From Trichosanthes cucumerina (lineage: Eukaryota > Streptophyta > Magnoliopsida > Cucurbitales > Cucurbitaceae): DNA of 64,000 bases. The translations under genes and the position numbers were made by a program. The stretch is taken from assembly GCA_036507285.1 (NCBI GenBank), contig CM071845.1:62556729-62620728 (forward strand), written 5' to 3'. This document shows, piece by piece, positions 1 to 12,100 of this stretch. Below the pieces are notes generated by a model. That model worked only from the letters and a program-made list of their open reading frames with translations, searched no databases and had not been told where the DNA came from. Position 1 is the stretch's first letter; every line of letters starts with the position of its first letter.

Positions 1-1290
1 GAGATGTCCTAGTCTCCAATGCCAAAGAATTATAGTTTTCTAACAGAAGGAGAACTAACACTACTTAAGCTCTGAGCTTTTTTATGACTAGTCGGATATT
101 CATCAAAGTAGTAAAGGAACAATGGAATCCTTGCACATTCAATCATCTCTCTTGATCCCTGATCCTGAAAGATACAATGGAATCCAAAAAAGGTAACACA
201 ACAGTTAGCATCCTTAGAGATTTACTAATCGATAACGAATTACAAGCTAGCTATGGAACATGAAGGACAAAGTGTGAAATAAGGTGTGAAGTCAAGTTAA
301 TAGTTCCTTTTCCTACAATAAAAGAGAAATTACAATCAACAATTCTTTTTTTTTTTAGTTTACTACAATACATCAGAGAATATGATTCAAAAAGTTTGGA
401 GGAACTAGTATATGATCGAAAGCTTCAGAATCTATAAACCACGAAGATGAATTGAAACAAAAGAAAGATGGAGGATAATTACCTGTTTATGCCAAGGAAA
501 CATTAGGATTATCAGATGATGAAATGGCCTTTAGCAGTTTCAAGAATTGATCAACTTGCTCTTTATTGAATGAACTGGAATCAAGAATGTTAGCTCTAGA
601 AGAATGCTGATTTGTGCTCTTCTCACCTTACCTAGTTCTCTTCCAATTTGCAAGTTTTCCATGAGTATGCCAAGGTTTGTTACCGTAGTTACACCAGACA
701 CAAGACTTTTCATGGGTCTTGTTTAATTGATTAGAGGCCTTGTGTGCAGTCGCTTCAACCATCAAAGCAGAACTGAATCAATATGTTGTTTTTTAGCCAA
801 TCATAATATTTGACGACTTTCATCCTTGCACACTTCAGAAAAAATTTCATTAATAGTCAAGAGGTTAGTTTTACCAAGTATTCTACCTCTAACCTCATCG
901 AATTCAACATTGAGACCAACTTGAAATTTGTAAATATGACCATCCTCAACTATTTCCCTGTAGTGCTTTTGATTCCCTGTAGACTTCCATTAATATGTAT
1001 CAAAAAGATCGAGACCCTACTAAATCCATTTTAGGGAGTGAAAGTACTGTGTAATTGAATTACCTCCTTGTCATTTGTCACTCAATTTGAGATTTAGCTC
1101 AAACACTTGTGATGAATTGCCCAAATCTGAACACATCTCAATCACCCTATCCATAATTCCTTTGCAATAGCATAACACATACAGTTACAACTTATGCCTT
1201 TTACCATCGAATTAATTGGTCAAGTCATAACCATGAGGTTTTCAACATCCTACACAGCAAATGAAGGATCGTCTTTGGCAAGCATTGTTT
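1..1290 (-). pseudogene. copia gag-protease remnant (antisense, in kinesin intron)
   Basis: This is a degraded Ty1/copia polyprotein read on the minus strand. From right to left I can follow a UBN2-type gag (roughly 1250 to 770, with a segment reading GLNVEFDEVRGRILGK near 900). A CCHC zinc-knuckle region follows at about 720-650 (WC, then NKPWHTHGKLANWK). The gag C-terminal tail is at about 600-490, and a protease start near 440-400 has an active-site region reading SWFIDSEAFDH where WIIDSGASDH is usual. Several frameshifts and stops break it, so it makes no protein. It leads out of the LTR and primer site at 1913-2783 and runs off the window. It lies in the intron upstream of the first visible kinesin exon. 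Confidence 0.7.
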
Positions 1291-1451
1291 TATCTCTAGT
1301 GTGGTAGCTATCTTTCCTTGTCCACAAATATACATTCAAATACTTTAGAACCAACGAAGAAAGTTTTCTCCATTAAGCCGAATGGTGGTGATTTTGAACA
1401 ATAGGACTATTGGAATGGATGCGATTATTTGAGACTATAGCAACTGAAGAC

Positions 1452-1912
1452 TTATTTGCTAACACTATTGCTGGAAAACAAACAACTTTCAATGCAAGAC
1501 AAAAAGCAGAAACCCAACCCACAAAAAAAAAGAAAATTACAGCAGCCAAAAAAACAAGGCCAAAAAAAGGGCAAAGGGGCTAGGTGCAGCAGTTGGTTGA
1601 GTGGCAGCAGTGGGGGGCGCTCTTTACCGGCGGTCGGGCGACGACAACGGCGAGCGACACGACGGGTGTGGTGGTCTACGACGAAGGCATCAACAGTAAT
1701 CAACGAAGGAGGCAACAACTCGTGAAGCCCACGCGGAGATACAAAACTTGCATGTATGAAGGACGCGATTTCGTGGATGCCCAAGAAGATGTGGGTGGTT
1801 GCCAGTGCTTGGGTAGACGTAGATGGTCTACAACAGTAAACGACGGTGATTGGAGGTGGTGGCAATGGTAGTTGGCGGCGGTTAGGTTAGGGTTTCTAAG
1901 GAATTTGGGTGA
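1452..1912 (-). other. untranslated leader of antisense copia element
   Basis: This stretch separates the tRNA primer site at 1913-1925 from the gag remnant, both on the minus strand. It is GC-rich for this window, with several GGCGG and CGACGA blocks. Open frames occur on both strands but none shows protein-family similarity, so I read them as chance. Confidence 0.5.
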
Positions 1913-2490
1913 AGCTCTAATACCATGTACAAAAGTAGGGGTGTGCACGGTTCAGTTCAGTCCGGTTTTGGCCAAAACCAAAGACTGAACCGAACTCGGT
2001 TCTTGAAGTGGTTAAATCGAGTAAATCGAAGCATTCTTCGATTTCGGTTCAAAACCAAACCAGTTTGCTTCGGTTTACTTGGTTCGGGTTCGGTTCTTAA
2101 CCGTTTGAAAAACAAAGTGAAGGTTGACGTTTATAAAGAAGATGTGGGCAGTTGGCAGTGCTTGGGTAGACGCAGACGGTCTGCAGCAGTAAACGACGGT
2201 GATTGGAGGTGGTGGCAATGGTAGTTGGCGACAGTTAGGGTTAGGGTTTCTAAGAAATTTGGGTAAAGCTCTAATACCATGTACAAAGTAGGGGTGTGCA
2301 CGGTTTGGTTCGGTTCGGTTTTGGTTGAAACCAAAGACCGAACTGAACTCCTCGGTTCTTGAAGTGGTTAAATCGAGTAAACCGAAGCATTCTTCGGTTT
2401 CAGTTCAAAACCGAACCAGTTTGCTTCGGTTTACTCGGTTCGGTTTCGGTTCTTAACCGTTTGAAAAAAAAAAGTGCAGGTCGATGTTTA
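1784..2490. repeat. 353-bp direct tandem duplication within copia LTR/leader
   Basis: A block of about 350 bp occurs twice in tandem, from about 1784 and from about 2137. Both copies contain the 'gaagatgtggg' start, the 'ggtggtggcaatggtagttgg' section, a copy of the primer-binding site, the motif 'taggggtgtgcacgg', and a stretch rich in GGTTCGG/AACCGAAC. The copies differ by scattered substitutions. The duplication therefore doubles an LTR-leader junction. Confidence 0.75.
1913..1925 (-). other. tRNA primer-binding site of antisense copia
   Basis: On the minus strand the bases read TGGTATTAGAGCT, close to the initiator-Met primer-binding site TGGTATCAGAGC of plant copia elements. It directly follows a TACA LTR end. 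A duplicate occurs at 2267-2279. Confidence 0.7.
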
Positions 2491-2783
2491 TAAAGAAGAT
2501 GATTGCCGGCGAGAAGGGATGAGAAAGTTGTAGTTATGATCTACACCGGTGAGAGAAAATGAAAAAGAGCCCGAGAGAGGAAGGAGAACTTTCATGACAT
2601 CGTCACTGCTACCGTTAGAGAAGAGAGGAGTTCTTAGATTGAAGAAATACCCATTTACAAATAAGCAAATAATATTCCAGTAATATAATATAGTAAATAC
2701 AAATATACTGATTGTAAATCACCAATTAACCCAAAAGCTTAAACTGTTAGGTTATGGTAAATTTAATTATATCAACACTAACA
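1926..2783 (-). repeat. LTR of antisense copia element
   Basis: On the minus strand this begins TGTTAGTGTTG at 2783 and ends TACA at 1926, just before the primer site. A GGGGGAG purine tract, typical of a copia polypurine tract, lies immediately upstream (2784-2793). An LTR with a purine tract on one side and a primer site on the other suggests tandem copies or unequal recombination. The first ~70 bp of the LTR occurs again at 2823-2892. Confidence 0.6.
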
Positions 2784-2822
2784 CTCCCCCTCACTTGTGG
2801 GCTTGGAAATTTGAACAAAGAC

Positions 2823-2892
2823 CCAAATCACCAATTAACCCAAAAGCTTAAGCTGATAGGTTATGATAAATTTAATTATATCAACACTAACA
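2823..2892 (-). repeat. second copy of the copia LTR start
   Basis: This repeats 2720-2783 with a few substitutions and also ends in 'caacactaaca'. About 40 bp of purine tract and 3' internal copia sequence lie between the copies. It probably marks the true outer end of the insertion in the kinesin intron. Confidence 0.6.
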
Positions 2893-3029
2893 TTAACCAA
2901 AAAAGAAAAATAAGAATTAAGAATATATGCTTAGAGATCTCTAGAAAGCCTGGATGCACGAACACTATTATAAGGTTGTTTGAAGATTAATTTGGTCAAT
3001 TTACTAAGTGTTTAAATCTTCTTTTCTAG

Positions 3030-3164
3030 GTTGTTTCAGACAACAAGTTATTGAAACATTTGCAAAGTGAAGTCGCCAGACTTGAGGCTGAGCTCAAAAG
3101 TCCAGAGGTGTCTTCTTCATGTTTACAGTCTTTACTACTTGAAAAGGATAAAAAGATTCAACAG
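3030..3164 (+). CDS. NACK1-like: kinesin exon (start of stalk coiled coil)
   Basis: This exon is 135 bp, phase 0 at both ends, bounded by 'ttttctag' and 'gtatca'. It codes for 45 residues opening VVSDNKLLKHLQSEVARLEAE, the neck/stalk segment that follows the motor in NACK kinesins. Charged heptads predict coiled coil. Confidence 0.88.
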
Positions 3165-6100
3165 GTATCACATTGAATAATCTGTTCGCATGCAACTTAT
3201 TTGTTTGAGGCGCTGAATGAGTTATAATAGTCTAGGTTATAATAATCTAGGGGTTAGAATAGTATATTGAGTTATATAATTTGTGTTTAGGATGCAAAGT
3301 TACTTAGTCTGAGTTATAGTAGTTTGTGTTTGGGGTGCTCACAGACTATTATAACATAGCTTATTATAACATGCACCTCAAGCATGCCCTAAATGTTTAA
3401 GTTTCCTTGCATATATCCCATGCCCATTTCCTGTCAGACTGTCGTTATGCTTGGATAGCCACAGAACAATTATAAGTTTGATTGTTTGATGCAATGTTTT
3501 TATCTTGTTGATAGAGAACCCAGTTTTTGAGCGTTTCCATTTTAATAAAACCAATCTTTTGTTGGGTCTAAAGACCCGACTTCCTTCTTATGTTCGTACA
3601 ATTACTGCAGTAAGAGAATCTTTTTTGTAGATGGAGAGAGAAATAAAGGAGCTAAGGTATCAACTTGAACAAGAAAGAAAAGTATACGAGGAACCAAAGG
3701 TACTCCGTTATTTTGAGGTTCATAATATACACTTTGATTATTGATTTTTTCAATCTTTGACTTGTTGACTTTTGCAGGGCATAGATGACTGTGCTCCTTC
3801 TCATGTTGTCAGGTGTCTATCTTTTCGAGGAGATGATGATCGAACTCCCACTATACTTCCTCCAGGATCCAAGTTAAGAAGTGTAGTCGGAAGGCAAGGA
3901 GCTTTGAGGCGATCAGTTACGTCTATAGATCCATCCATTATTGTGCATGAAATCAGAAAGCTAGAACATTGTCAGAGGCAGCTCGGTGAGGAAGCAAATC
4001 GAGCCCTTGAAGTGTTGCACAGGGAGGTTGCTTCCCATAAACTGGGGAGCCAAGAAGCTTCTGAAACCATTGCGAAGATGCTATCTGAAATCAAGGACAT
4101 GCATGTTTTAAGCTCCATTCCTCAAGAAACCATTGCTGGAGATAAGACAAACCTGATGGAAGAGATAATTCGTTTTAAATCTGAAGGAACTGTTATTGAA
4201 TCTCTTGAAAAGAAACTGGAGAATGTTCAGAAATCTATTGACAAGTTGGTCTCATCCTATCCAAATCCAAACGATGAGGATACACCAGAGTTGAAGAACC
4301 AATACAAAAGGAAGAAAGTACTTCCTTTTACATTGAGTAACGCTACAAACATGCATCATATTATTCGATCCCCATGCTCCCCTATGTCCTCTTCACGCAG
4401 TGTGATGAGGTATGAAACAGAGAACAGGGTTCCTGATAGAGTGACGACGGCTGTAGATGAATGTCCAGGGATGCGTAAAGCTACTCCAAAGTGTGATGAA
4501 AATTGCAGAAATATATCATCAAGGGATGGCACTCCTTTGTCACAGCAATCTAACTCAGTTAATGTGAAAAAAATACAGAGAATGTTCAAGAATGCTGCTG
4601 AGGAGAATATACGGAATATAAGAGCTTATGTTACAGAGTTGAAAGAACGGGTGGCAAAGCTACAGTATCAGAAGCAACTGCTGGTTTGCCAGGTAAATAA
4701 ATTGCTCAGAATTTTTTTTCTCATTACATTAATCATGTACATTGTCATTCCTTGAGAATACATGTAGTAGTTAAGTAGAAGTCTGCTTAGAAGGAGAAGT
4801 CTGCTTAGTTATAGGCAGCTAGGCCTATGTCCATGCTGTAGCTAATATAAATCACAGCAGGATATTTGCACACCTGAAAACGTACAGTGATAAAAATGGG
4901 AAAATATAAGCAGTCAGCAACCACGGGGATAGACATAAGTCCATGCTACTGCTAATATAGATTATAGCAGGATACTCACATACGAGGAAAAAAATAAATA
5001 GCAGGATACTCACATACGAGGAAAAAAATAAATAGCAGGATACTCACATACGAGGAAAAAAATTAAGTGATAAGAGGAAAGTAAGCATCAGGAATCAAGG
5101 GGATAGACAAAATGTCCAATTGGGTTCTCAACAAGATGCAAACTTCTTGTTAATTAATGAAAAAAAAAATTGTTTTAAGGATATAAACTCACGAAGGGAG
5201 TGAGAAAGAACAACCAATCATATTCCCATACAAAACTTCAAAAAACTGCGACACGAGAACCACCTCCGACAACCCCAAGAAACACTTCAACAATCTATGA
5301 CTTGAGGTGAAGCTCAACACCAAGAGCATGATTGTTTTTTTGAAAAAGGTGACAACAATTTCATTGATATAATGAAATGAGACTAATGCTCAAAGTGCAA
5401 AAATAGCGCGAAATTAAAAATACAACAAAACATAAAAGTTCCTTAACTATCACATGGCAAAATAAAGTCCTTCCAATTTAAACTAATATCAGAACAACTA
5501 TATCCATCAAAATGCTTAGAACACACCAAGAAGAGACTCTAACTAAAAGAGAATAAAAAACACGATTAGTAGTAGAAAACTTATCCTCGAAGACCCGTTG
5601 ATTCCTTTCGAACCAAATGTCATAAAATGTAGCCTTGACCACGTTGCGCCATAAAAGGGAAGCCTTGACATTTAGTGGTGGCCCGATCAACAGCTGAACC
5701 ACATTGTCTTTGACCTCTGAAGCAAGAACCCAACTAACTTCAAACATTCTGAACAAGCAATGCCAAAGCTCACTCGCAAAGGAACAAACAAAGAGCAAAT
5801 GATAAAGAGACTCTTCTTCAGTCAGACACATAATACACACTGATGGCTTGAGATAGAATGATGGGAGTTTCCTTTGAAGAACCTCTGTCGTATTTAAGCG
5901 ACCATTCAAAAGAACTCATCCAAGGATGTTTACCCGCCTAGGACTTCCCGACTTCCAAAGAGCTTTAATCAAGCTCTTATCTCCCACATTTGCCTCGACC
6001 CCAAGAAAATAAATCATCAAAGAGTGAATTGAGAAAGTGCCCGAGGCCTCAAGGCTCCACCCCCTTGTATCCTCTCCATCACCAACCTTCCAGGCAGCCA

Positions 6101-9100
6101 ACAACCCCAAAAGCCTTTCAAACTCCCTGATTTCATCGTCCTTCATCCATCTCCTAAAAGATAAATTCCACGAGCTACCACATCCCAGCAATCTGAAATC
6201 CAACCCTCCTTGCAGGTGGACAACGCAAATAATGCTGAAAATTCATCCTTCAGAGGCCTCTCTCCCAACCACGAATCTTCCCAGAACCTGATTCTTCGAC
6301 CATTTCCTAGCTTGAAGTTAGCAAAATAAGCAACCCTTGCCCAATTCTTCATAATGTTCAACCAAGGACTTTGTAAAGAACATCTCCTATTGCTCAAAGA
6401 GCACCCACTCCCCTAAAGAAAGCCCATGGATACTACTGACAACTCTCTTCCAAAAGGAGGAAGAGAAATTTTCAACCATGAATCTCCACTCCCACTTGGC
6501 TAGCATCGCCTGATTTATGAGTTTCAAAGCACCAAGACCCAATCCGCCCAAACAAACCGGTTTGGTTGCAGAATCCCACCTTGCCAGATGAGATATTCTT
6601 TCGCCTTTACTCCCCTCCCAAAAGAAGTCCCTGATCAATTTTTCCAGACTTCTAGATACAGAAGCCGACATCTCAAAAAGCCCTACATAGTACATTGGGA
6701 TATTAGATAATACCAGAGGAGCAAAGAGTCATTCTTTCCCCCCTAGATAAGTTAAACCTCTTCCATCTTTCCAACTTCAAGCTAACTTTATCAAGTACCG
6801 GCTGCCAAAAGGATGCATTTTTAGGATGGCCCCCCAAAGGTATTATCTAATATCCCCCTTCATGGTAATTTCTTGTGGTAAATTATGGTTAAAGTTAGGG
6901 CATTCTTGTAATTTTGTTTTAAGATTTATCTCTTTTCCTTTTAGATAGGATAAAATATCCTTTCCTTTTTTTGAAAGAGATTGTATTTTTGTATTTATAT
7001 TGATATTCTTGTATAGTTGAGAAAAATAAGAAATACAAAATATCTTCAGGGTATTAGAGTAGTGATTAAAAAAAAAAGAAAAAACCTAATTTCCTAATAA
7101 CCTCTCCGTCGTTGGCGTATTTCCTTTCGCTAGAGCGTCCACCATCGTCAACTCCGATGGTACCCTCACCTCCGACCTTCTCCTTTGATGTCGTCCAGAT
7201 CGTGAAGACATACCCTCACCTCCAATCTCTCCTCCGAAGTTGTGTCCTATTGGTGCAAATCGCAAATCGTGATTTCTTCAAATTGTAACTCAGATGATTC
7301 CTCCGGCTCAACGACTCCTTCGGCACAACTCAGGCAATGTTGACTCCTCTGGTGCAAGTCCTCCCACACCGCTCCGACACTATTCTAACACCACTCCAAC
7401 TACTCTCCGACAACTGGTGTTTTTATTTTTATTTTTTTTTAGGGTTTTAATGTCTTCTTCCACCATCAAACCAATCTCCCATAGTCAAGGAGTATAGGAT
7501 TCATCATCACCTTCTTATATCACGGGTCACAAACTGAATGGCCACAATCAGTCATGACGTTTATATGTGGCAAGAGCGGATGATTATCTCTTGAAAGAAA
7601 ATGTGCAACCTAAAGCAAGTAATCCAGAATTTAGGAAGTGGAAAGTAGAAAATAACATGGTCATGTCGTGGTTAATTAACTTCATGACCAATGAAAGGAG
7701 AACACTTCATAATTGTTTCAAATCGAATCAATCCTTCATGATCTTAGCCAAGGTGACCAATTTGTTACTGATTACTTTAATATCCTCTCTTGTCATTAGC
7801 AACAACTTGATTTGTTGAAGTTGTTAGAGTCCTTATATTAGTATAATTGTATTTTGTTAATATAACTCTTAGGGTGTCCTTTATTGTCTTTTTACGCTCT
7901 TCTATTTAGGTTAACCCTGTATACTTGTATATACATATCTCTTGAGTGAATGGAATAGTATAGACAAATTCTCTCATACTTTAGCATTAACATGATATCA
8001 GAGCCTAGGGTTTTCTAGGACAATTAGAGCTCTTTGTTTTTGTTGTCCTTAGGGATTTGGAACTAATTAGGGTTTGAGATTTGAAGGTTTAAGTCCTTTG
8101 AGTGTGAGGTTTGCTTGTTACCACTACTATCAGAACTCTCTTCACCGCCGAAATCTGCTGCTGTTGTCGCCGGAAACCGTCGCCGCCCCGAAATCTGCTG
8201 CTTTTTTTTTTTTGGGTTTCGCTCGGTTTTGCATACTCGTTCTAGTGGTGTGCTTGTTGTGGTCATATCACTCTCGGTTTAGTTATGGCTGACAAGAAAG
8301 GTATGGTGATGACGGAGATGATCCCTATGGTGTCAAAGATTACATAACATAAGCTTAATGGGTCTAATTTTTATGCATGGCGGACAAACATTCGTCACTA
8401 CATTCGGAGTCTCGATATGGATGATCATGTCACTGGAAATTCACCACCGACTGATGATACTAAAAAAATTGGTTACGCGATGATTCTAGGCTTATTCTAC
8501 AGATAAAGAACTCTATTGAGAGCAACATCGTAGGGTTGGTTAATCATTGTGAATTTGTTCACGAGCTCTTGGAATATTTGGAATTCCTTTACTCTGGAAA
8601 AGAGAATATTAGTGACCTCTCCTTTTGAAGAACATTGTCGTTTGGGTCATCCATCTTTTTCTGTCTTGAAGAGTCTTCGTCCTCAATTTAATCAATTGTC
8701 TTCGTTAGATTGCGAGTCATGTCAGTTTGCTAAATTTCATCGTCTAAGTATGTATCCTAGAGTCAATAAACGAGCTAATGCTCCATTTGAGTTAGTTCAT
8801 TCTGATGTTTAGGGTCCTTGTCCTGTTGAGTCTAAGCGAGGGTTTCGGTACTTTGTTACATTTGTCGATGATTTTTCTCGTGTCACGTGGTTATATTTAA
8901 TGAAGAATCGTCCTGAGTTACTTTCTCATTTTCGCAATTTTCATGCTGAAATTCGTACTAAATATCATGGTTCTCTTAAAGTTCTGCAAAGTGATAATGC
9001 TAAAGAATACTTTTCTCATGCTCTTAGTTCTCATCTGAGTGAACATGACATTCTACATCAATCCTCATGTGTAGATACTCCGTCTCAAAATGGAGTTGTC

Positions 9101-12100
9101 GAACGAAAGAATCGTCATCTCCTTGAAACAACAAGAGCCTTAATGTTTCAGATGAATGTCCCCAAACAATTTTGGGCCGATGCTATATTGACGGCTTGTT
9201 TCTTAATCAACCGTATGCCCTCGTCGGTTCTTAAAGGTGAGATACCTTATCGTATTTTGTGCCCCAACCTCCCTGCGTTTCCTCTCTCGATGAAAATCTT
9301 TGGTTGTACTTGCTATGTTCGAGATGTTCGCCCTCTTCTCACCAAACTCGATCCGAAATCTTTAAAATGTGTCTTTCTTGGTTATTCTCGTGTCCAAAAA
9401 GGGTATCGATGCTATTCTCCTAGTCTTGATCGTTACTTTGTCTCTCCTGATGTCACGTTCTTTGAAGATTCTTCTTTCTTTACTTCATCTTCGAATACGC
9501 GTCAGGGGGATCATCGAGAGGACGAGGATGATTTTCTTGTTTATACAATTTTCTCCTCTTGTGAGTCTCTGGATGCTTCTTCTCCATCACCATCCGTTTG
9601 TATTAACCCACCTATCACTCAGGTTTATTCTCGACGACGACCTCCTTCAGATGCATGCCCTGTACTAGAGGCTTCTTCGTCATTGGATTCAGGAACAAAC
9701 GATGATCTTCCTATTGCACTTCGTAAAGGTAAGCGTCAATGCACATATCCTATCTCCTCTTTTGTTTCATATAACCATTTGTCATCTTCTACTTGTTCAT
9801 TCATTGCATCCTCTCCAATCTATATCGCTCCTACGATCGTTCTCTGAAGCTTTGTCTCATCCTCGGTTGGCGTCTTTGCAATGGTGGAGGAGATGACCGC
9901 CTTTAGATGACAATTGTACTTGGGATTTAGTGTCTCTTCCTGCAGAAAGAAATCTATTGGTTGTAAGTGGGTCTTTGCGGTTAAAGTCAATCCAGATGGA
10001 TCTGTTGCTCGATTGAAAGATCGCCTTGTTGCTAAAGGCTACGTACAACTTTATGAGATTGACTATTCTGACACATTTTCTCCTGTTGCTAAAATGACTT
10101 CTGTCAGGTTATTCATTTCATTAGCATCGATTCATCACTGGCCATTGCATCAACTTGATATTAAAAATGCCTTTCTTCATGGTGATCTTGGGGAAGAGGT
10201 GTATATGGAGCAACCTCCGTGGTTTGTTGCTCGGGGGAAGAAGGGAAAGGTATGTCGCCTTCAGAAATCCTTGTATGGATTAAAGCGAGTCCACGAGCAT
10301 GGTTTGGGAAATTCACTCGGTGATTGAAAGCTTTGAAATGAGAAAGAGCGGATCGATCATTCTGTGTTTTACAAGTCAGTCCCGAGAGTGGTGCCATCCT
10401 CGTTGGTTGTGTATGTTGACGATATTGTGATTACAGGAGATGATACATTAGGCATCCAATCTCTCAAGACCTTTCTCCATAGTCAATTCCACACGAAAGA
10501 TTTGGGAATGTTGAAATACTTTCTAGGAATTGAGGTAATGAGAAACAATAAGGGAATCATGCTATCACAGAGAAAGTATGTTATTGACTTGTTGGCTGAA
10601 ACAGGAAGTTAGGGGCTAAGCCATGTAGTACCCCGATGATGCCTAATGTACAACTCACAAAAGAGGGAGAATTATTGAAAGATCCTGAACAATATAGGAG
10701 GTTGGTGGGAAAACTCAATTATCTTACAGCAACTCGACCAGACATAGCTTATTCAGTGAGTATTGTGAGCCAGTACATGTCTTCTCCTACAGTTGATCAT
10801 TGGGCTGCAGTGGAACAAATTTTGTGTTATTTGAAAGCAACTCCTGGGCGTGGTTTATTATATAAGAGCTATGGGCATATGAACATTGAATGTTTCTCAG
10901 ATGCTGATTGGGCAGGATCTAAGGAAGATAGAAGGTCAACTTCAGGATATTGTGTATTCGTTGGTGGTAATTTGGTTTCTTGGAAGAGTAAGAAACAAAA
11001 TGTGGTTTCACGATCAATGGCACAATCTGTCTGTGAATTATTCTGGATACGTCAACTTCTTATTGAATTGGGATTTGATATCACAACACCGACCAAATTG
11101 TGGTGTGATAATCAAGCAGCTCTACATATAGCATCTAATCCAGTATTTCATGAGAGAACTAAACACATTGAAATTGATTGTCATTTTGTACGTGAGAAGA
11201 TACAACAAGGTTTGATATCGACAGGATATGTGAAGATTGGAGAGCAATTAGGAGATATCTTCACCAAAGCATTGAAAGGAGCACGAATTGATTACCTCTC
11301 TAACAAGTTGTGCATGATGGATATATATGCTCCAACTTGAGGGGGAGTGTTAGAGTCCTTATATTAGTATAATTGTATTTTGTTAATATAACTCTTAGGG
11401 TGTCCTTTATTGTCTTTTTACGCTCTTCTATTTAGGTTAACCCTGTATACTTGTATATACATATCTCTTGAGTGAATGGAATAGTATAGACAGATTCTCT
11501 CATACTTTAGCATTAACAAAGTGTATATCTTAATTTTGAAGATATAAATCTATATTTCATATAAAATATGTGCAACGTAGGTCTTCTTATATATGAGAAA
11601 GACTTATTACAAATATGGAAATATACAATAAAGATAAAATATTTTACAATTAATATTTAGACATAAACATTCCGAAATAATAGAAATTCCAACACTCCCC
11701 CTCAAGCTGGTTTAAATACATCTTCCATAGCCAACTTGCCAATCAATCTATCAAATTGCTTCTTTGGAAGTCCTTTAGTTAGAATATCAACAATTTGCTC
11801 TGATGTAGGAAGATAAGGAATGCATATTGTACATGCATTAATCTTCTTCTTAATAAAATGCTTATCAACCTCGATATGTTTGTTCTATCATGTAGAACTG
11901 GATTATGAGCTATAGAGATGACAACTTTATTGTCAAAATAAACTTGTATAGGTGTCTTCAGAGGAACCTTCAATTCTTCAAGCATCCTTTTGATCCATAT
12001 CCCCTCACAAATTCCATGGGCTAGAGCTTTAAACACTGCTTCAACACTACTCCTCGCCACTACATTTTGTTTTTACTCCTCCAAGTAACCAAGTTCCCTC

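Larger units (their letters stand above)
7822..11518 (+). mobile_element. copia retrotransposon with both 171-bp LTRs (defective)
   Basis: This Ty1/copia element is bounded by near-identical 171-bp LTRs with TGTT...AACA ends. It is flanked by 'aagt' on both sides (7818-7821 and 11519-11522), a short target duplication. The order is LTR, Met-type primer site, gag start, integrase, RT, RNase H, purine tract, LTR. About 1 kb (gag C-terminus, zinc knuckle, protease) is missing at 8610 relative to the related copy at 18.7 kb, and several stops occur. It sits inside the LTR of an older antisense copia remnant. Confidence 0.9.

Noticed and set aside
2234..2250. Telomere-like 'ttagggttagggtttc'
   Set aside because: Only two units, inside a duplicated copia leader. 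It is not an interstitial telomere array.
1456..2334. Open frames of 67-137 codons on both strands in 1452-2334
   Set aside because: They overlap on opposite strands in a GC-rich, duplicated leader/LTR region and have low-complexity content with no domain. They are a composition effect.
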